Positions 5,448 to 5,926 of a DNA stretch of 5,926 nt are shown here, piece by piece. Every line of letters begins with the position of its first letter. Positions within the stretch are counted from its first letter, which is position 1. The notes below the pieces were generated by a model. The model saw only the letters and a list, made by a program, of their open reading frames with translations, did no database searches and was not told the origin of the DNA. Origin of the DNA: 73-13 sp035556395 (GTDB lineage Bacteria > Actinomycetota > Actinomycetes > Actinomycetales > Microbacteriaceae); NCBI GenBank assembly GCA_035556395.1, contig DATMFB010000081.1, positions 1 through 5,926 on the forward strand. The letters run 5' to 3'. A program made the translations under genes and the position numbers.

Positions 5448-5926
5448 CTAGGACTGGACGACCGTCGCCGGCAGCGTCGAGTCGGCGCCGAAGGCGAGGC
5501 CGCTCGGCGCGCGTCCCGCGATGACGAGCTGCGCGCCGAGCGCCGCGATCATCGCGCCATTGTCGGTGCACAGCCACAGCGGCGGCGCGACGAAGCGCCT
5601 GTCGAAGCGGTGCGCTAGATCGGCGAGAGCCGTGCGGATCGCGCCGTTGGCGGCGACGCCCCCCGCGACGACGAAGGCGGTGGCCCGGGGGCAGGCAGCG
5701 AGCGCGATGCGGCTGCGGTCGACGAGGCAGTCGACGACCGCCTGCTGGAAGGAGGCGGCGAGGTCGGCGGTGCGATGCTCGCCCGAAGCCGCGGCGCGCG
5801 CAACCGCGCTCTTGAGCCCGGCGAAGGAGAAATGCGGCTCGGCGCTGCCGACAAGCGGGCGCGGCAGCGGCACCGCGTGCTGGTTGGCGCTGACGGCGCG
5901 GGCCGACGTCGTCACGGACTGGAACG
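5448..5926 (-). CDS. tsaD: TsaD, tRNA N6-adenosine threonylcarbamoyltransferase, C-terminal part (5' end outside window)
   Basis: Cytoplasmic subunit of the t6A synthase. With TsaB and TsaE it moves the threonylcarbamoyl group from the AMP adduct made by TsaC onto A37 of ANN-decoding tRNAs. The visible 159 residues are roughly the last half of a family of about 340-350. Family blocks in order are LPRPLVG, HFSFAGLKSAV (5834-5802), LAASFQQAVVDCLV, VVAGGVAAN (near 5672-5646) and LCTDNGAMIAALG (near 5573-5535), whose Asp is the conserved metal ligand. The C-terminus is LAFGADSTLPATVVQS, then TAG. The frame is open to the window edge. An in-frame GTG at 5915 has no ribosome binding site, so it is not taken as the start. 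The conserved GGPA block expected about 15 residues before AVPLPRP is not seen; that position reads FQSVTTSARAV. The middle resembles alphaproteobacterial TsaD and the C-terminus actinobacterial TsaD. It may therefore be a mosaic or a truncated fragment. Confidence 0.9.
   Translation of the reverse strand, partial: FQSVTTSARAVSANQHAVPLPRPLVGSAEPHFSFAGLKSAVARAAASGEHRTADLAASFQQAVVDCLVDRSRIALAACPRATAFVVAGGVAANGAIRTALADLAHRFDRRFVAPPLWLCTDNGAMIAALGAQLVIAGRAPSGLAFGADSTLPATVVQS

Noticed and set aside
5385..5618. Small + strand frame (77 codons) after the terminator
   Set aside because: Arg/Asp-rich with no start signal, and it runs antisense into tsaD.
5451..5923. GGACTGGA direct repeat at 5451-5458 and 5916-5923, flanking the tsaD segment like a target-site duplication
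   Set aside because: An 8-bp match over this distance is expected by chance. No transposase or inverted ends accompany it, and the left copy is simply the VQS codons at the end of tsaD.

Overview
The window is very GC-rich DNA, with almost every codon ending in G or C. It looks like a high-GC actinobacterium. Microbacteriaceae is my best guess, from the style of the large LuxR regulator, the Sec-type surface protein and the C-terminus of the last gene. That assignment rests on remembered families, not on a search. I see no rRNA, tRNA, CRISPR, transposase or phage genes.

Layout from left to right. (1) Bases 1-117 are the last 38 codons of an unidentified + strand gene. (2) Only 3 bases after its stop lies the stop of a convergent - strand gene (121-2721). 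It encodes an 866-residue LAL-type (large ATP-binding LuxR) regulator with Walker A and B motifs, a long helical-repeat middle and a C-terminal LuxR helix-turn-helix. (3) A 194-bp divergent intergenic region (2722-2915) carries the ribosome binding sites of both flanking genes. It also holds an inverted repeat, a 10-bp palindrome, a GC-rich hairpin and a T-box-like TGGTACCGCG motif inside a second hairpin. (4) Bases 2916-5336 (+) encode an 806-residue exported surface protein. It has a signal peptide, six tandem bacterial Ig-like (Big_9/cadherin-like) repeats, a Pro/Glu/Ser-rich linker and a C-terminal transmembrane helix with a short basic tail, but no sortase motif. (5) A strong hairpin at 5344-5390 lies between this gene and the next convergent one and could terminate both. 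(6) Bases 5448-5926 (-) encode the C-terminal part of TsaD, the t6A tRNA-modification enzyme, running off the right edge.

How the genes may work together: the LAL regulator and the Ig-repeat surface protein are transcribed divergently from one short region that contains dyad symmetries. The simplest inference is that the regulator controls the surface protein, itself, or both. The TsaD fragment is housekeeping and functionally unrelated. Its sequence looks mosaic: an alphaproteobacterial-like central part joined to an actinobacterial-like C-terminus. That could be recombination or an assembly chimera. I found no clear new multi-gene system. The items most worth a second look are the TsaD mosaic, the structured divergent leader and the sortase-less repeat protein.
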